Source: Hemicentrotus pulcherrimus (taxonomy: Eukaryota; Echinodermata; Echinoidea; Camarodonta; Strongylocentrotidae). From it: a stretch of 20,069 bases of DNA. The stretch spans positions 35,843-55,911 of the forward strand of contig BEXV01002490.1 in assembly GCA_003118195.1 (NCBI GenBank). Direction: 5' to 3'. The translations under genes and the position numbers were made by a program. This document shows positions 7,903-18,170 of the stretch, piece by piece (position 1 is the stretch's first letter; the number at the start of each line of letters is the position of its first letter). Below the pieces are notes generated by a model. The model was not told the DNA's origin, did no database searches, and was given only the letters and a program-made list of their open reading frames with translations.

Positions 7903-10900
7903 CTTTGTAGAGACATTTTAAATGTAAGGAATTAGATATATACCGACCACATTTCAAAAATTGTTGTTTACCTAAGATTGCAAAAAGATGAAATCCCTTT
8001 TAGCTGGAATCGTACCAGTAATCAAGTTGTATTGGTAGTTTTCAGTGTCACCGTGTTTTTAAATTCCACAATGCTTTGAGACATATGGGGCACAGAATAA
8101 TACCTAATTGAATTAGGTATAATTCAATTCCACACAGACATTTAACACAATTGATGGTAGATGATTCAATTACCATGAATGTTTATTTGTCTATCTTTAA
8201 ATTCAATGTGTGTGATTTTTTATTTTACCGAAAACCAGAATTTCTTTTTAGGACATTTCAGTGGATCGTACACGTTTATATCCATGTGTATGAGACTAAG
8301 TATTTATCGTTTCAGCTGGTTGACCATTTCAAATATCACACGATTTATACTCTTTTTAACTTGGCTCTGATATTCCTAGTATCACAGTCTATACTTCCTA
8401 GCGTTTGAATTCCGTTATGAATTAAATAACGAAAAATAATTGTTGTTCTCAAGTAATACTATAAATTGACAAGTAAAAAACACACTAACAATAGTTATTT
8501 ACATACCGGTTGTCACAATCATTGGAGTGTTCTGTTGGGTAAACTACGAAGGAAATTGAAACAATTGAAATAAATGTAAGATGAAAACCAAATAATTAAA
8601 TTATCTACTTTTGTATAGCTGACAATATATTTCATCAACTAATACGCAGTTGGACAGCATCGTTCTAGCTTCACCTACCGCTGCTGAAGCGATTATTGTG
8701 TGATCATGGCAAGGAATAAATTCTATCAGGTACCTATTAATTCCGCTTGATTAAGAGTAGCAAATGTTTTTTTGTTTCTGCCACATGCCATTGGTGCCAT
8801 GTAGGGTCGCTCATATCAATTAGCAAATGATATCTTTTGGTTGTATTTAATGTCTGGTGTGCCATGCGGGGGCCCGAACCCGCGTCCTCCGTGGGTTCGT
8901 AGCTCCAGTGAAGTCATACTACTGAAAACGTAGCCCCACAAATACTTGGTCAATTTTTGTTTCCTATATCTACTCTTATTTCACTATCTAGTAAAATGGG
9001 GGTCTGCACACACTTTCGGACGTGACGGGGTTGAAGATTATGATACTGACTAAAGAAAGCAATTTAGCTGAAATATGCTAACCAGCAGAGGAGATCTTTG
9101 CCATTCAAAGCCATTTTTCTAACGAGCAGAAATAAATAGCAACAACAAGGTCATAACTTTTTGTAATTGGTATACAGACGTATCAAAGTTCAAAATGTCA
9201 TCTTTTAAAAAAAATTGTATATTTGAACAGTTGTCGTTTTATTCAGACCAGTATTTTATCTGTCATGTTTTCATTATACGATAATGAAGATATGTTTTGT
9301 GAATGGATATTCTTTTGTATGTATAATCCTTGATAATTGTAAACACATACATTTCATCTTTTTAGCTGCAGCATGTGCATCGTTGTATTCTTTGTCTTTC
9401 GGAATAAAACCTTGAACTGAAGTGAATTGAATTGAAATTAAAATAAAAAATAAAGAATGATAACAGGCATTGATATAGCGCCGTCTATCTAGACAATTTT
9501 ATTCCGAGGCGCACAAAAAAAAGAATAAAAGAGTTTAATTGAGTGTCATAGTGCCAAGTACAGGAATTGTTAAAAAGATGAGATTTCAGCTTAGATTTAA
9601 ATGTGTCTAGGAAGTTATGATTCTCAAATTGACTGGTAAACTATTCAAAAGAGAGGCTGAAAAGGCCATTTCACCGCAGCCTACTCGCGTCTCGGGGATC
9701 ATAAGAAGATGCTGGTGTGATGAGCTTAGACTTTCATGTGAGGAGAAGGATAGTGAATTATATGCGCTTGCGGTTTAGCGACCAATGCAGCTTTTTGAGA
9801 ACAGGAGAAATGTGATCATATTGATGTCCCTGATAAAACCCTGGCAGGTGCATTCTGAGCATGTTGAAGTTTGTCAAGATTGTGTGACTCACACAATCTC
9901 TATAATATTAGTTCGGAACTAATTTTGAAAAGAATAACATGCCACCTTGACCTTCGCTTACGATTGATTTGTTCTTCCAAGGGAGCGTCTCTTTAAACCA
10001 AAAGAGTGGAATCCGCTCCAAGTATACGTAGTTGAATTACTCTTTAAACAATGGATTTGAAGGAAAGGAAAAAAAAAATAATGTTACTCTTCACAAAAGA
10101 GAGTGGTTGTCCTATCCTGTCTATCTAGGGGGGTACAACAAATACTCACCACAGTGGTAGGGGTTTGTGAATACGAGTTGCAACAGGCCATGCCACCACA
10201 GCAGTAGGCTGAAGCCACAATGGCTACAATCATCTCGATCAGTCCAAGGATGGCCAACAGAGAGTCCGATGCGATGCTTCCCGCCTATTTATCATTCATT
10301 CATTTATTTATGCATCATTTACATATTTATTTGATTATCTATTATTTCATTCATTCATTTATTCATGATATATATGTTTATATAAATTACTATTTTTAGT
10401 AATTTATTCATTCGTGTACTGTAACATTCATTCAGAATAAAAAAAAACGATCAGCAAAGCTGTTTTGCATCATGGTCCTGATTAAAACATACCAAGTTAT
10501 AAGAAAGTTAAAACACAACAAAATTAAGAAAATCTTTAAATGCACATACAATGGAAAAATACAATAGCATATTGAAATCATAATAACAATTATTGTAGAT
10601 TATTATACTGAAAATTAAAGAAAATTATAAAGAAAGAAACGATTACAACCCGGTTAAAGCACAATATCTGGGTCTGTGTTTGACAACCGGGATATCACAA
10701 CCGGGAAAATATAATAGATCAAACTATCAGTGACTATTCGACTTTTAGCAACACTGTGTTTGAGCTTTGAACAATAAGGGCTCATACACGATATCATCAA
10801 AGAGATTTCCGTACTGGTCATCCAATTTCGTTTGAAAAGAAACATTACAAGTAGCAGTTATCTTAAACATTGAATATGTAGTAAAACAGAACCGTTGTCA

Positions 10901-13110
10901 GTTTGTAGATTATAAGTAATTGTTGGGAATCATCGAAATCAAAACAATACGGACTGAAAAGCGCAAAAAAAAAAAACAACGAAGAGCATTCGACACTGAT
11001 GGGGGTAACAGGGACATAAAACATGTCATCTAAGGAATTATAGAGATAAAATTTTTTTTTTTTTGAAAGGATATCAACTATATGTATGAAGAATAAACCC
11101 TATTGTAAAAATCATTTCATGAAAGGGGGTACAGGAAATACATTCCAACTTTCTGGGCAACATGCACTGTGTATACATACCACTAATCCATATTCAATGT
11201 AGCCATCGTAATAGAGATAGCGACTGCGGTGTCCTGCCCCAATGGCACCCAGAAGCATTTGGGCAAAGGCAACATTTGCCGCGATGATACACATCGTAAG
11301 ATAGCCGATGATCTAAAAAAAAAATGTTTTTAAAGATAACTCTTTGAAAAAGTAACAACAGAAAAATGAATGAATAAGGTAAACATTAGCGGATAAATTA
11401 GTTCATGGTTGCGTATATATCGCGTATATATAAAGGAGTTATGGGTAATGAATACATATTTATAAATGAAACTAAACAAGGGATACAGCATTTAACATAC
11501 CACGCAAGTGTTCTTCTGCTTCGAACATATTCCCAAGATACCGGTCGGAATGTAGAACTGGGGAGGAAAAGAAATGACAGCAATTGAAATCAAAATGACA
11601 AAATTAAACAATTAATTGATATATCTCTATGTATTCAGAGCAACCTAATGTTTTTTTTCTTTCTCTCTGATAGATTTTCTCTGAATTAAAAAAGGTATTA
11701 TTGACAGTAAACAGATTTAGGTAGCCCTTTTTACCTCTTTCTTGTTGATGATCGTAAAGGGATTGGGTAACCTTGTCTCAGATTCTGAAAGAAAATCCTG
11801 GATTTAGTTCATGTTGCAATTATAAACATTTAGGTCAGTGAGGAACCCCATGACTGTTAACTACATGGTTAAAACGGTCACTCAAAGATATTTACTTTTT
11901 CGAGGCACTTCTTGATCATTTTGAAGCGCAATTTTGAAGGGCTTCAATATTACACCATATCACAGACACTGATAGCACGTAGGGCCGTGCATCTCAGATT
12001 GAACATTGTTAAACACTGACTTTAAAGGTACTATGTCCAATTTGCATGCCAAAAAATAAAACAAGATTAAATTATAACGGTATTTGAAAGATATTACTAA
12101 TTTAGAGCTTTCCTTTTAAAAAAGGGGGGAGGGGTGGAGGGGGAGGGGGGCTTGAAGATGTCTTTAAGTGGGGAGAAAACGACTATTAGTTGTCTAATCG
12201 ACTTTACGAGCTATAGAGCCAGTAAGTGATAGCCTGATTTTCAGACCATTGTACCGAATGGTCGTCCGGTTTATGCTGCGCAAAGATTTTCAAGTCTTTT
12301 TTTTCCGGTAATGTATTTGAAATGTTTTCAGGAAATACAAAATATATACAAATTTGCACAATGGCACTATAAAAAAACCACTCTTTGGTTACAATTTTAA
12401 ATTTCGTTTTCAGACGAACATTTTTTATATTGATTTAATTTTCAATCTGTTTCAATTTTGATTATTTCAGTTTAACGACTTAAATTTATTTATATTCCAT
12501 AAATTATATTATAAACGACTGATGTGGAAGACAAGTTAATGCACCCTTTCGAGAAAAGCCCCCCCCCCCCGAACGGAAAGCGAGGGGGGAGGACTTTTTT
12601 TCTTAAGGGTGCGTTAAGCGCACCACAACCTTTCGGCATAGGCCTACACCTTCGTTTGATACACACTATTTACCCTATAGTAATCAAGCGTGGTAGTTGG
12701 ATTATGCAATAAGTGTTCAAATGTTGAGCGGGACTATTAAAATTGCCTTCGGTTGATTTCCAAGTCATTGCTAAAGTGTTTATCATGTTTGGAACAATAA
12801 CATTGCATACCCCCAAAGAAGAAAAATAATAATGGCGACTTACCAGAACACTGGCCCAAATTCCCATACCGACAAAGCCTACTCCAATTACAAGGAATAT
12901 CTCGACAATGGCGACGACGATGCTCCCGATGCCGATGGAGAGCTGCAGCCCACCAGTCAGTCTCCCAGCAGCTCCGTTAAACTTCTGCGACACGCCACTG
13001 GGTGAGTTAGGGTTCTGCACCGTATTGGTATAGCTGACTGGAGCAGCCTGGTTGACGTAGACAGTCTGACCCAGGACTCCGGGCTGGGTTGGATAGGACG
13101 TGGCCTGCAT
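7727..13110 (-). CDS. Gene B: complete MS4A/CD20-like four-pass membrane protein, 267 aa, six coding exons
   Basis: Joined coding exons are 13110-12844, 11557-11501, 11312-11181, 10284-10150, 8543-8507 and 7902-7727. They total 804 bases including the TAA stop, with no internal stop. Topology: Pro/Tyr/Gln-rich cytoplasmic N-tail (1-50), TM1 about 54-75, TM2 about 76-99, basic turn CSKQKNTC, TM3 about 109-134, a loop to about 155, and TM4 about 158-178. TM4 ends in a Cys cluster (AYCCGGMACC), a possible palmitoylation site, before a Pro/Gln-rich C-tail (to 267). This is the MS4A/CD20-like plan, with both ends expected in the cytosol; the substrate or partner is unknown. Gene A lies downstream in the same orientation. 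The best polyadenylation candidate is ATTAAA on the minus strand at 7099-7094, which would place a dispersed repeat in the 3' UTR. An extra exon between 10150 and 8543 cannot be excluded. Confidence 0.82.
7903..8506 (-). other. Gene B last intron
   Basis: It is AT-rich. A perfect 10+1+10 palindrome lies at 8100-8120, with an overlapping 9-base inverted pair (8107-8115 and 8121-8129). Two overlapping plus-strand frames near 8151-8408 look like chance. Confidence 0.55.
8507..8543 (-). CDS. Gene B exon 6 (37-base mini-exon)
   Basis: Acceptor TTTCCTTCGTAG with a good pyrimidine tract, donor GTATGT at 8506. It encodes FTQQNTPMIVTT plus the first base of a Gly codon (phase 1). Its phase matches both neighbours exactly, which is the main reason for accepting so short an exon. 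Confidence 0.7.
9240..9450 (+). mobile_element. Probable second LINE 3' end
   Basis: AATAAA at 9403-9408 is followed by ACCTTGAACTGAAGTGAATTG and further GAATTGAA units, then an A-rich run. This is the usual tail of invertebrate LINEs with TTGAA-type terminal repeats. No coding part is recognised upstream (8960-9240). Confidence 0.5.
9463..9960 (-). mobile_element. LINE remnant: C-terminal end of non-LTR reverse transcriptase
   Basis: The minus strand, read across frameshifts and stops, gives LDKLQHAQNAPARVL, then YDHISPVLKKLHW, then NSLPVNL, then FLDTFKSKLKSHLF. These are the familiar closing motifs of jockey/CR1-like retrotransposon polyproteins (KLQ..QN.AARL, DHI.PVL..LHW, WNSLP, FK..LK.HLF). 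It ends with GGCGCTATATCAATGCC, typical of such 3' tails. It is dead and lies inside gene B intron 5 (the intron between coding exons 4 and 5). Confidence 0.85.
10150..10284 (-). CDS. Gene B exon 5 (TM4 and Cys cluster, 45 codons)
   Basis: It is 135 bases, phase 0 at both ends, with donor GTGAGT at 10149-10144. It encodes AGSIASDSLLAILGLIEM and onward through TM4 to AYCCGGMACC. The acceptor (AATGATAAATAG) has almost no pyrimidine tract, because a TTCA/TTTA-type repeat abuts it. Skipping this exon would delete TM4 without shifting the frame. Confidence 0.8.
10285..11180 (-). other. Gene B intron 3 of the coding region
   Basis: It is 896 bases. The part next to exon 5 (10286-10435) is a degenerate ATTC/ATTT-type microsatellite. 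The rest is AT-rich without a gene. The part from about 11040 to 11180 is homologous to gene A intron 3 (285-412). Confidence 0.6.
11181..11312 (-). CDS. Gene B exon 4 (TM3 and loop, 44 codons)
   Basis: Acceptor TTTTTTTAG, donor GTATGT at 11180. It starts IIGYLTMCII as in gene A. The loop that follows (HRSRYLYYDGYIEYGLV) is eight residues shorter than in gene A and nearly unrelated to it. Confidence 0.86.
11501..11557 (-). CDS. Gene B exon 3 (57 bases)
   Basis: Acceptor CCTCCCCAG, donor GTATGT. It encodes FYIPTGILGICSKQKNTCV: the end of TM2 and the cytosolic turn, richer in lysine than the gene A copy. Confidence 0.88.
11754..11998. repeat. Dispersed repeat, right copy (internally deleted, inverted), in gene B intron 2
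   Basis: It is the reverse complement of the 7234-7594 copy. Gene A's equivalent intron is only 263 bases and lacks it, so it arrived in gene B after the duplication or was lost from A. Confidence 0.75.
12124..12150 (+). repeat. G-quadruplex-like G-rich tract
   Basis: G-runs of 6, 4, 2, 5 and 6 are separated by single or paired bases, within gene B intron 2. The transcribed RNA would carry the C-rich complement. Confidence 0.6.
12536..12617. mobile_element. 82-base TTAA-flanked foldback element
   Basis: Bases 12536-12548 read TTAATGCACCCTT and 12605-12617 read AAGGGTGCGTTAA: 13-base inverted ends with one mismatch, bounded by TTAA. Inward, AAAAGCCCCCCC faces GGGGGGAGGACTTTT, so the whole unit folds into one long hairpin. 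TTAA targets are typical of piggyBac-like elements, but it is too short to classify. Confidence 0.55.
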
Positions 13111-13124
13111 AATGAGTTAACTTG
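12844..13124 (-). CDS. Gene B exon 2 (first coding exon), with 14-base 5' UTR
   Basis: Acceptor CTTACACAG then CAAGTTAACTC; the ATG is at 13110-13108; donor GTAAGT at 12843-12838. It has 89 codons, phase 0, and encodes the N-tail, TM1 and most of TM2. The splice-site positions and start codon match gene A exactly, which supports the start choice. Confidence 0.88.
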
Positions 13125-13389
13125 CTGTGTAAGGTAGAAAGGTTTTGTAAAAACTGTACATGAGTCTTGAAGACCAAAATAGGGTTTAAAATACACTTAG
13201 GCCTATAGAATGATGCAGCTTGAGGACTTTGGGACAGTTGCTCTCCTGGACTACCACATTCTCACAACACTGACAAGTGAGAAAGGAGGAGAGAATTCCA
13301 GAACGTTTAGGATTGTGTTGGGCTACTGGGTATTCCTAATGTAGAATGTAATTTATTGGTTTAACCGAACAGGTTTATTGATTCAAGAC

Positions 13390-14093
13390 AACAACAGGCT
13401 TTTGAAATAGCAGCAAAATGCTGAAACAAATTGAATTTACAAGAGATCAACATTTACATCAGAATATAGTACATTAAAAATGTGTTACATAAATAAAGTA
13501 ATATGTATAGTAATATTCGAAAAAAGAATAACATTACAGATAAATAAAATCAACACGGAAATGGAAAAAGACTGGGAAATGAAAAGGACAGACGAAATAA
13601 ACCTTAAAGTAGAAGAAGAAGGAGAAATTAAGGTGAAGTAATCAAAAGAATTTAACACAAAACAATTGAAATTCAGATTGATTGGTATATAATAAATTGA
13701 CATTTATTCGGTTAGGACACATGTATGGATTAACATTGCAATTAATAATAAAAAACACAATTTCAAATAATGATGAGAGATATCAATTGGAACACCGAAA
13801 TCTTGCAAGACAGTAAATGCAAGTAGTAAAATATCGATAAGTATTGCAATATCTGAGTTATACATTACTTCAGCATTTGGTACAAATAATTTCAAAAACA
13901 AATCAGACCTCTGGCTCTATTATGCATGAAAGAAAACAAATCGCTTGTGTTTCGACAGAGTGCATTAACAACAGATGGGTTCATGTGGGCAGTACTTAAC
14001 TGCTCAAGATTGCTAAACATACAATAAATTACGCCCTATACATGCTCTAGGAAAAATATTCCTTCTAAGGATAACTGTCAGGTAAACTTCCCA
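13390..14093. repeat. B-specific AT-rich insertion
   Basis: It is about 700 bases without a counterpart between 1735 and 1750 of gene A. The minus strand carries AATAAA at 13379-13374 near the left boundary, which suggests the 3' end of a retrotransposed sequence in minus orientation. No protein motif is seen; the identity is uncertain. Confidence 0.35.
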
Positions 14094-15084
14094 AAACACC
14101 TACTCCTATCACAAGTACCTTTAGATCAATAACTCCCTTTTTATCCGGACAAGTAACCCTACGATTAGTCACCTTTCGAAAATCATCCCTTTTTACACCC
14201 CCCCCCCCCGATTAGGGCACTTAATACCTCCAACAATAACTCTCCCTGCAGCTACCGTGGACAACTTCCCCTAAAAACAATAGGCCTATACTTCTAGGAT
14301 AATTGATAAATCACACCAGAAGTTCATCCCCAGACCACTACCATTTAGCATTCTGTCCAAGAAGTATTTCAAGGTTAAAGCTAAAGGTGATATGCAATTG
14401 CATTGTGAAGAGAAAAAAAAAGTGTGGAATGGATCAGAAAAAAGCTGATCATGGAGCATGTATTGGTGAACTCTACAAGGTTCTAGACTCATCAAAATCA
14501 TTAAAAAAAAACTTGGCCCAGCCTTGGTAACGTAACCTGCACTGTACACAGAAAGATGTATATGGGACTACACAAATGGTGTCGGGGCTAGTACTACCTG
14601 ATTTTCTTATCTTTTTATGCTCATTCCTCAGCTGCCAATAAACGTTTTCTTCCAAAATTGTTTTGCACATGACATCTATTTGTAATCTTGAACATTCAGT
14701 GTAAGTTTCGTTTGATTCTGTGAGAATTCATTTTTTAAAAGACAGAACTTAAGTTTATCTGTAATCATTTAAAAGCTTTTAAGGATTATTCGCTAAGACA
14801 ATTTCATTTAAAGTAGTGTATTTACTGTCTATAAACAATGTATACACGCTTTCGTTTTTTGTTACGAGTGTTATGATAACGAGTTAGTTTTCTAACAAGG
14901 CTAATATAAATTTAAGAAGAAGAGAGAATAAAATAACTTATCTATTGGCACTCATTTCATAGGACCAATTACTCAATGTAAATTCAGTTTTTCTTTATTC
15001 CTTTGAATAATTGTTGTAATCCCCTTTATCTCTGAAGGGACCCATCCAAAAGTAACAGCATAAATCTGCATCATGTTGAAAATA

Positions 15085-15480
15085 CCATATATCTTTCTTT
15101 AGGAGTCTAGCCATCTAATTGGTTAGAAACTGGAGTCGTAATTTTATCCATGTCCGCCTACCGGTCAATCATTTTGTTAAAGATACCCGCTTGCCCAGGG
15201 TAACATGCCTCATAAAAAAAAATTCCTGAGATCCCCATTGGTTTACTTGTGTGAAAGTTTCTTTGAGTGAGCGCGGATACCATACAGTGATTTTGCGATT
15301 TGGTCGCTGATTTTAGTTTTTTTTTAATTGCTGAGAACCCCATTGGTTTACGTGTAAATAGTACCCCGGTTATACATCATGCCGGTGACCCATCGGAGCG
15401 CCGCCGACCTGGTGCGCCTCGGGGTCATAGCATGATGTAACGTCCCCTTGAGCCTTTAGAAACAGCGATGCCTCTCATAG
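15085..15480. repeat. B-specific insert with direct repeats and CpG-rich hairpin
   Basis: 29-base direct repeats lie at 15222-15250 and 15327-15355 (three mismatches; shared core ccccattggtttac). They are followed by a GC-rich imperfect hairpin, 15373-15439 (tacatcatgc facing gcatgatgta, then tgaccc facing gggtca). The gene A intron lacks the block. Confidence 0.5.
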
Positions 15481-15741
15481 CAGTCAATATATCTATATAT
15501 GATATCAAATAATCCTAGTACACAATGCAACAGTCCCATGCGGAAATGTCAACGAAAGATAAAATGTTACATCATCTCTAATTATAGCAAATGGCGTCAT
15601 AGTGCGTTGGCGTCGTAGTAAGACGTATGAATGCATTCATAATGAGTGCGCAAGTGAACTCGAGTTTACTAAGAAGAGAAGGATACAATGTAATGTATTG
15701 TTTGTTCTTGAATCCAAAATAATGTGCATATACAGCAGTGT

Positions 15742-15792
15742 AAAAAGATAGAGAGAGAGAGAGAGAGAATGAGACCGAAGGGGGGGGGGGGG
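15742..15792. repeat. (GA)n tract followed by 13 G residues
   Basis: It is the counterpart of 2732-2786 but shorter, with an interruption (aatgagaccgaa) between the GA and G runs. Confidence 0.8.
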
Positions 15793-16185
15793 CAACAAAT
15801 TACTTGCAATCACAAAAGTTGTGGGATCATCATAATCTTCATATAGTTCGGAGTCCTATGTCTTTGATCGAAACTTTGTATGCTTAAAGAGGCGGAACTT
15901 TGTACAGTTTAATGTCAACTTAAACACAACTGCAATAAACGGGGTATGCACAATCATATAATTCATTTCTATATCAACAATGGATCATTTAAAATACGTC
16001 TGTCGTTTGTACCAATGTGGGAAGTACAGAAATGGAAACTTCGTGACATGAATATACGACGTACGGTTTAACAACTCGTGATTGCGATAATAAAGATGGC
16101 CCATATCTACTTGCATACCATGTTTAACCTTAGGCTTATGAGACGATGGAGGGCCTTGCCACCGCAATATACCGTGCGTCCCCAA

Positions 16186-16484
16186 AAAGCTCATAAACTC
16201 AACTTTCATATGACACCAAAAAGGCTGAAATAATTCACGCTTGGGTGAGCACTGCCCCTTTTTTTAAAGGGTATAACAATAAGGTTGGGCAGGAATTAGC
16301 CTTCCAATTTATGAGAGGTAAATCCTTGGAGCTTACGGAATTGAGGATGATATGATTAATTGTGATGAGTTTGGGTTTGAGATGTTCAACTAATCTTACA
16401 ATAACTGAAATGTGGGGTGAAGGTTTTTATTCAATGTCACAGATGTAAAAAAAATAACATATGAAAGTTGAGTTTATGAGCTTT
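16186..16484. repeat. 27-bp perfect inverted repeat, arms 245 bases apart
   Basis: The arms at 16186-16212 and 16458-16484 are exact reverse complements, each ending in catatg on the inner side. They sit in a block of about 720 bases (15985-16700) absent from gene A's intron. The block may be an inserted element, but no target duplication was found. Confidence 0.65.
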
Positions 16485-17925
16485 ACATACATATCAAACT
16501 TTTCCACCAGAATCATATATTTTTTATTCGGCAGCCATTTCAAAAGTGTATAGTGTTTCTTGGGAAGCATGGTATTGAGAAAAAAAAAATCAACATGTTC
16601 TATTCTATTAAATGCTCATGATTGTTCTTCAAATAGACCTTTTTTATGTTTTCGTATTCATTTAAATGGTATTATTCTTGTTTTATTTTCTGTGATTTCC
16701 TTTCATATAATTTGGTCTGAATGTATCCTTATATTTCAACGTCTGATCACGGTCTTCAATGCTAAAAGGCAGCTACTTTCTCGGTGATGAATAGTAAGAC
16801 AAAATATAAACCCAACAAGACACTCTAGATTGATCAGCCACAAAATGTCAGTGCTTTTACCCCTCTTCTTCGTACATTTCAGAATTTCAAACAACTTGAA
16901 ATGTTAAATAAGTAATAGTAACATAATATACATTTCTAAAACGCTCTTTTTGACAAAAATGCCTTTCAAGGCGTTGACATAACAGGCTATGCCAACAAAT
17001 CCCCACAGTTTTCCATATCTGAACCACGGGGACGTGCTTACCATTCATACACCGAAATCTACATATGTTAACATACTTTGATCTCCAAATAATATAAACA
17101 ACATATCAATCAACAACAATGAGTTGAAAGGTAAACGGAGCAGGCAAGAAATCCGTTCGTGTACAGTACGGAAAAAGGGAAATGCTTATTGCTAAATAGA
17201 AATCCATGTACAAAAATAAACCCAACTCTACTCAATGAAAGGATGACCAAAAGGGTGCTGATGTGACTCTGTAGTCTGTACTGACAAATCTAAATGAAAT
17301 AACATTTTACGCAGTCATAATGGAGTGAGTAATATTTTCGGCACACTTTAAAGGGGAAAGAAGTCCAAACTGCATCGATTGGTTGTCTAAATTGGCCTTA
17401 ATAACTTGCTACATACCCTTAGCAGCCACATATCATAGATTCACCAAAAGGGCAAACAAAATCGTAAAATGTAAGGATCTTGAGTGGTTGAACTGTTGTA
17501 TGTGCACGTAGCCAATGTTTCGAAAGTGCCGACACCGATCGTGGGCGTTTGACGTATGAGCGGAGAAGGCGAAACCTGAGTATGATTCCGGTCGCTCTGT
17601 CAAAAATGTTTAGTCTTTTTAAGAACATTATGACTTTATTTTAAGAATCATACCACTTTTCGTTTTTGTCATGAATTATTTCAGTTTAGTAAATTCGAAA
17701 TAGACATTTAAAAAGAACAACAGAAATTTGCTCAATTTTCAAATCGAGCACCATGATTGTATACGTTCACGCATCACTTATAGATCTAAAACGCTAACAA
17801 AGTGGTCGCCAAAAAATCACATCATGACGGCTGAGTCAGAAAATATTTGTTAAGAATTGTTCAACTTTAATCACCGAAGCCCATTGCCTAAAAAACTCTA
17901 GTTGCTTTTCATTCTTAGGAATCGG

Positions 17926-17952
17926 GTGAAAGGACTTCTCGAGTCCTTTCAC
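17926..17952. repeat. Perfect 11-bp hairpin
   Basis: gtgaaaggact and agtcctttcac flank a five-base loop (tctcg). It lies inside a B-specific insertion; function unknown. Confidence 0.6.
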
Positions 17953-18033
17953 GGAGGCATTTTTACACCAACACGTTTGCCAGACCAGTGCACCATCCTC
18001 TTTGCGATAAGTACACACATGCAGGCGCGTATG

Positions 18034-18170
18034 CAGGGGCGGATTAAAAAAAAAAAGTAAATGAAAATAAACACAAATAAAAATGGCTGACCTAAAAAAA
18101 GGCTGGCTGAATCGTTGCGAAATTTTCGAACCGATGAAACAAATTAAAAAAAACCCTGCGTACGCCACTG
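18034..18170. mobile_element. hAT-like MITE, 137 bp, with decayed 8-bp target duplication
   Basis: The left end is CAGGGGCGGATT and the right end, reversed, is CAGTGGCGTACGCAGG, a hAT-style terminus. The flanks are cgcgtatg (18026-18033) and cacatatg (18171-18178), eight bases differing only by two CG-to-CA changes. The interior is A-rich, with no coding capacity. Confidence 0.7.

Larger units (their letters stand above)
8544..10149 (-). other. Gene B intron between TM4 exon and mini-exon
   Basis: It is 1.6 kb and largely transposon debris: two converging LINE 3' ends (9240-9450 plus, 9463-9960 minus) and a GC-rich patch at 8860-8905 with a 10-bp hairpin (8875-8899). Nothing else is recognised. 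Confidence 0.6.

Noticed and set aside
8860..8940. tRNA-like patch on the minus strand (GGGTTCGGGCCC resembles a B box)
   Set aside because: No proper cloverleaf: the T-loop would have eight bases and no A box or anticodon arm fits. At most a SINE fragment or a simple hairpin (8875-8899).
10286..10435. CRISPR-like or tandem array
   Set aside because: Simple ATTC/ATTT microsatellite with no spacers, in a eukaryotic intron.
15985..16209. 74-codon minus-strand frame overlapping the 27-bp inverted repeat
   Set aside because: Lies wholly in a B-only insertion; no transposase or reverse transcriptase motif seen.
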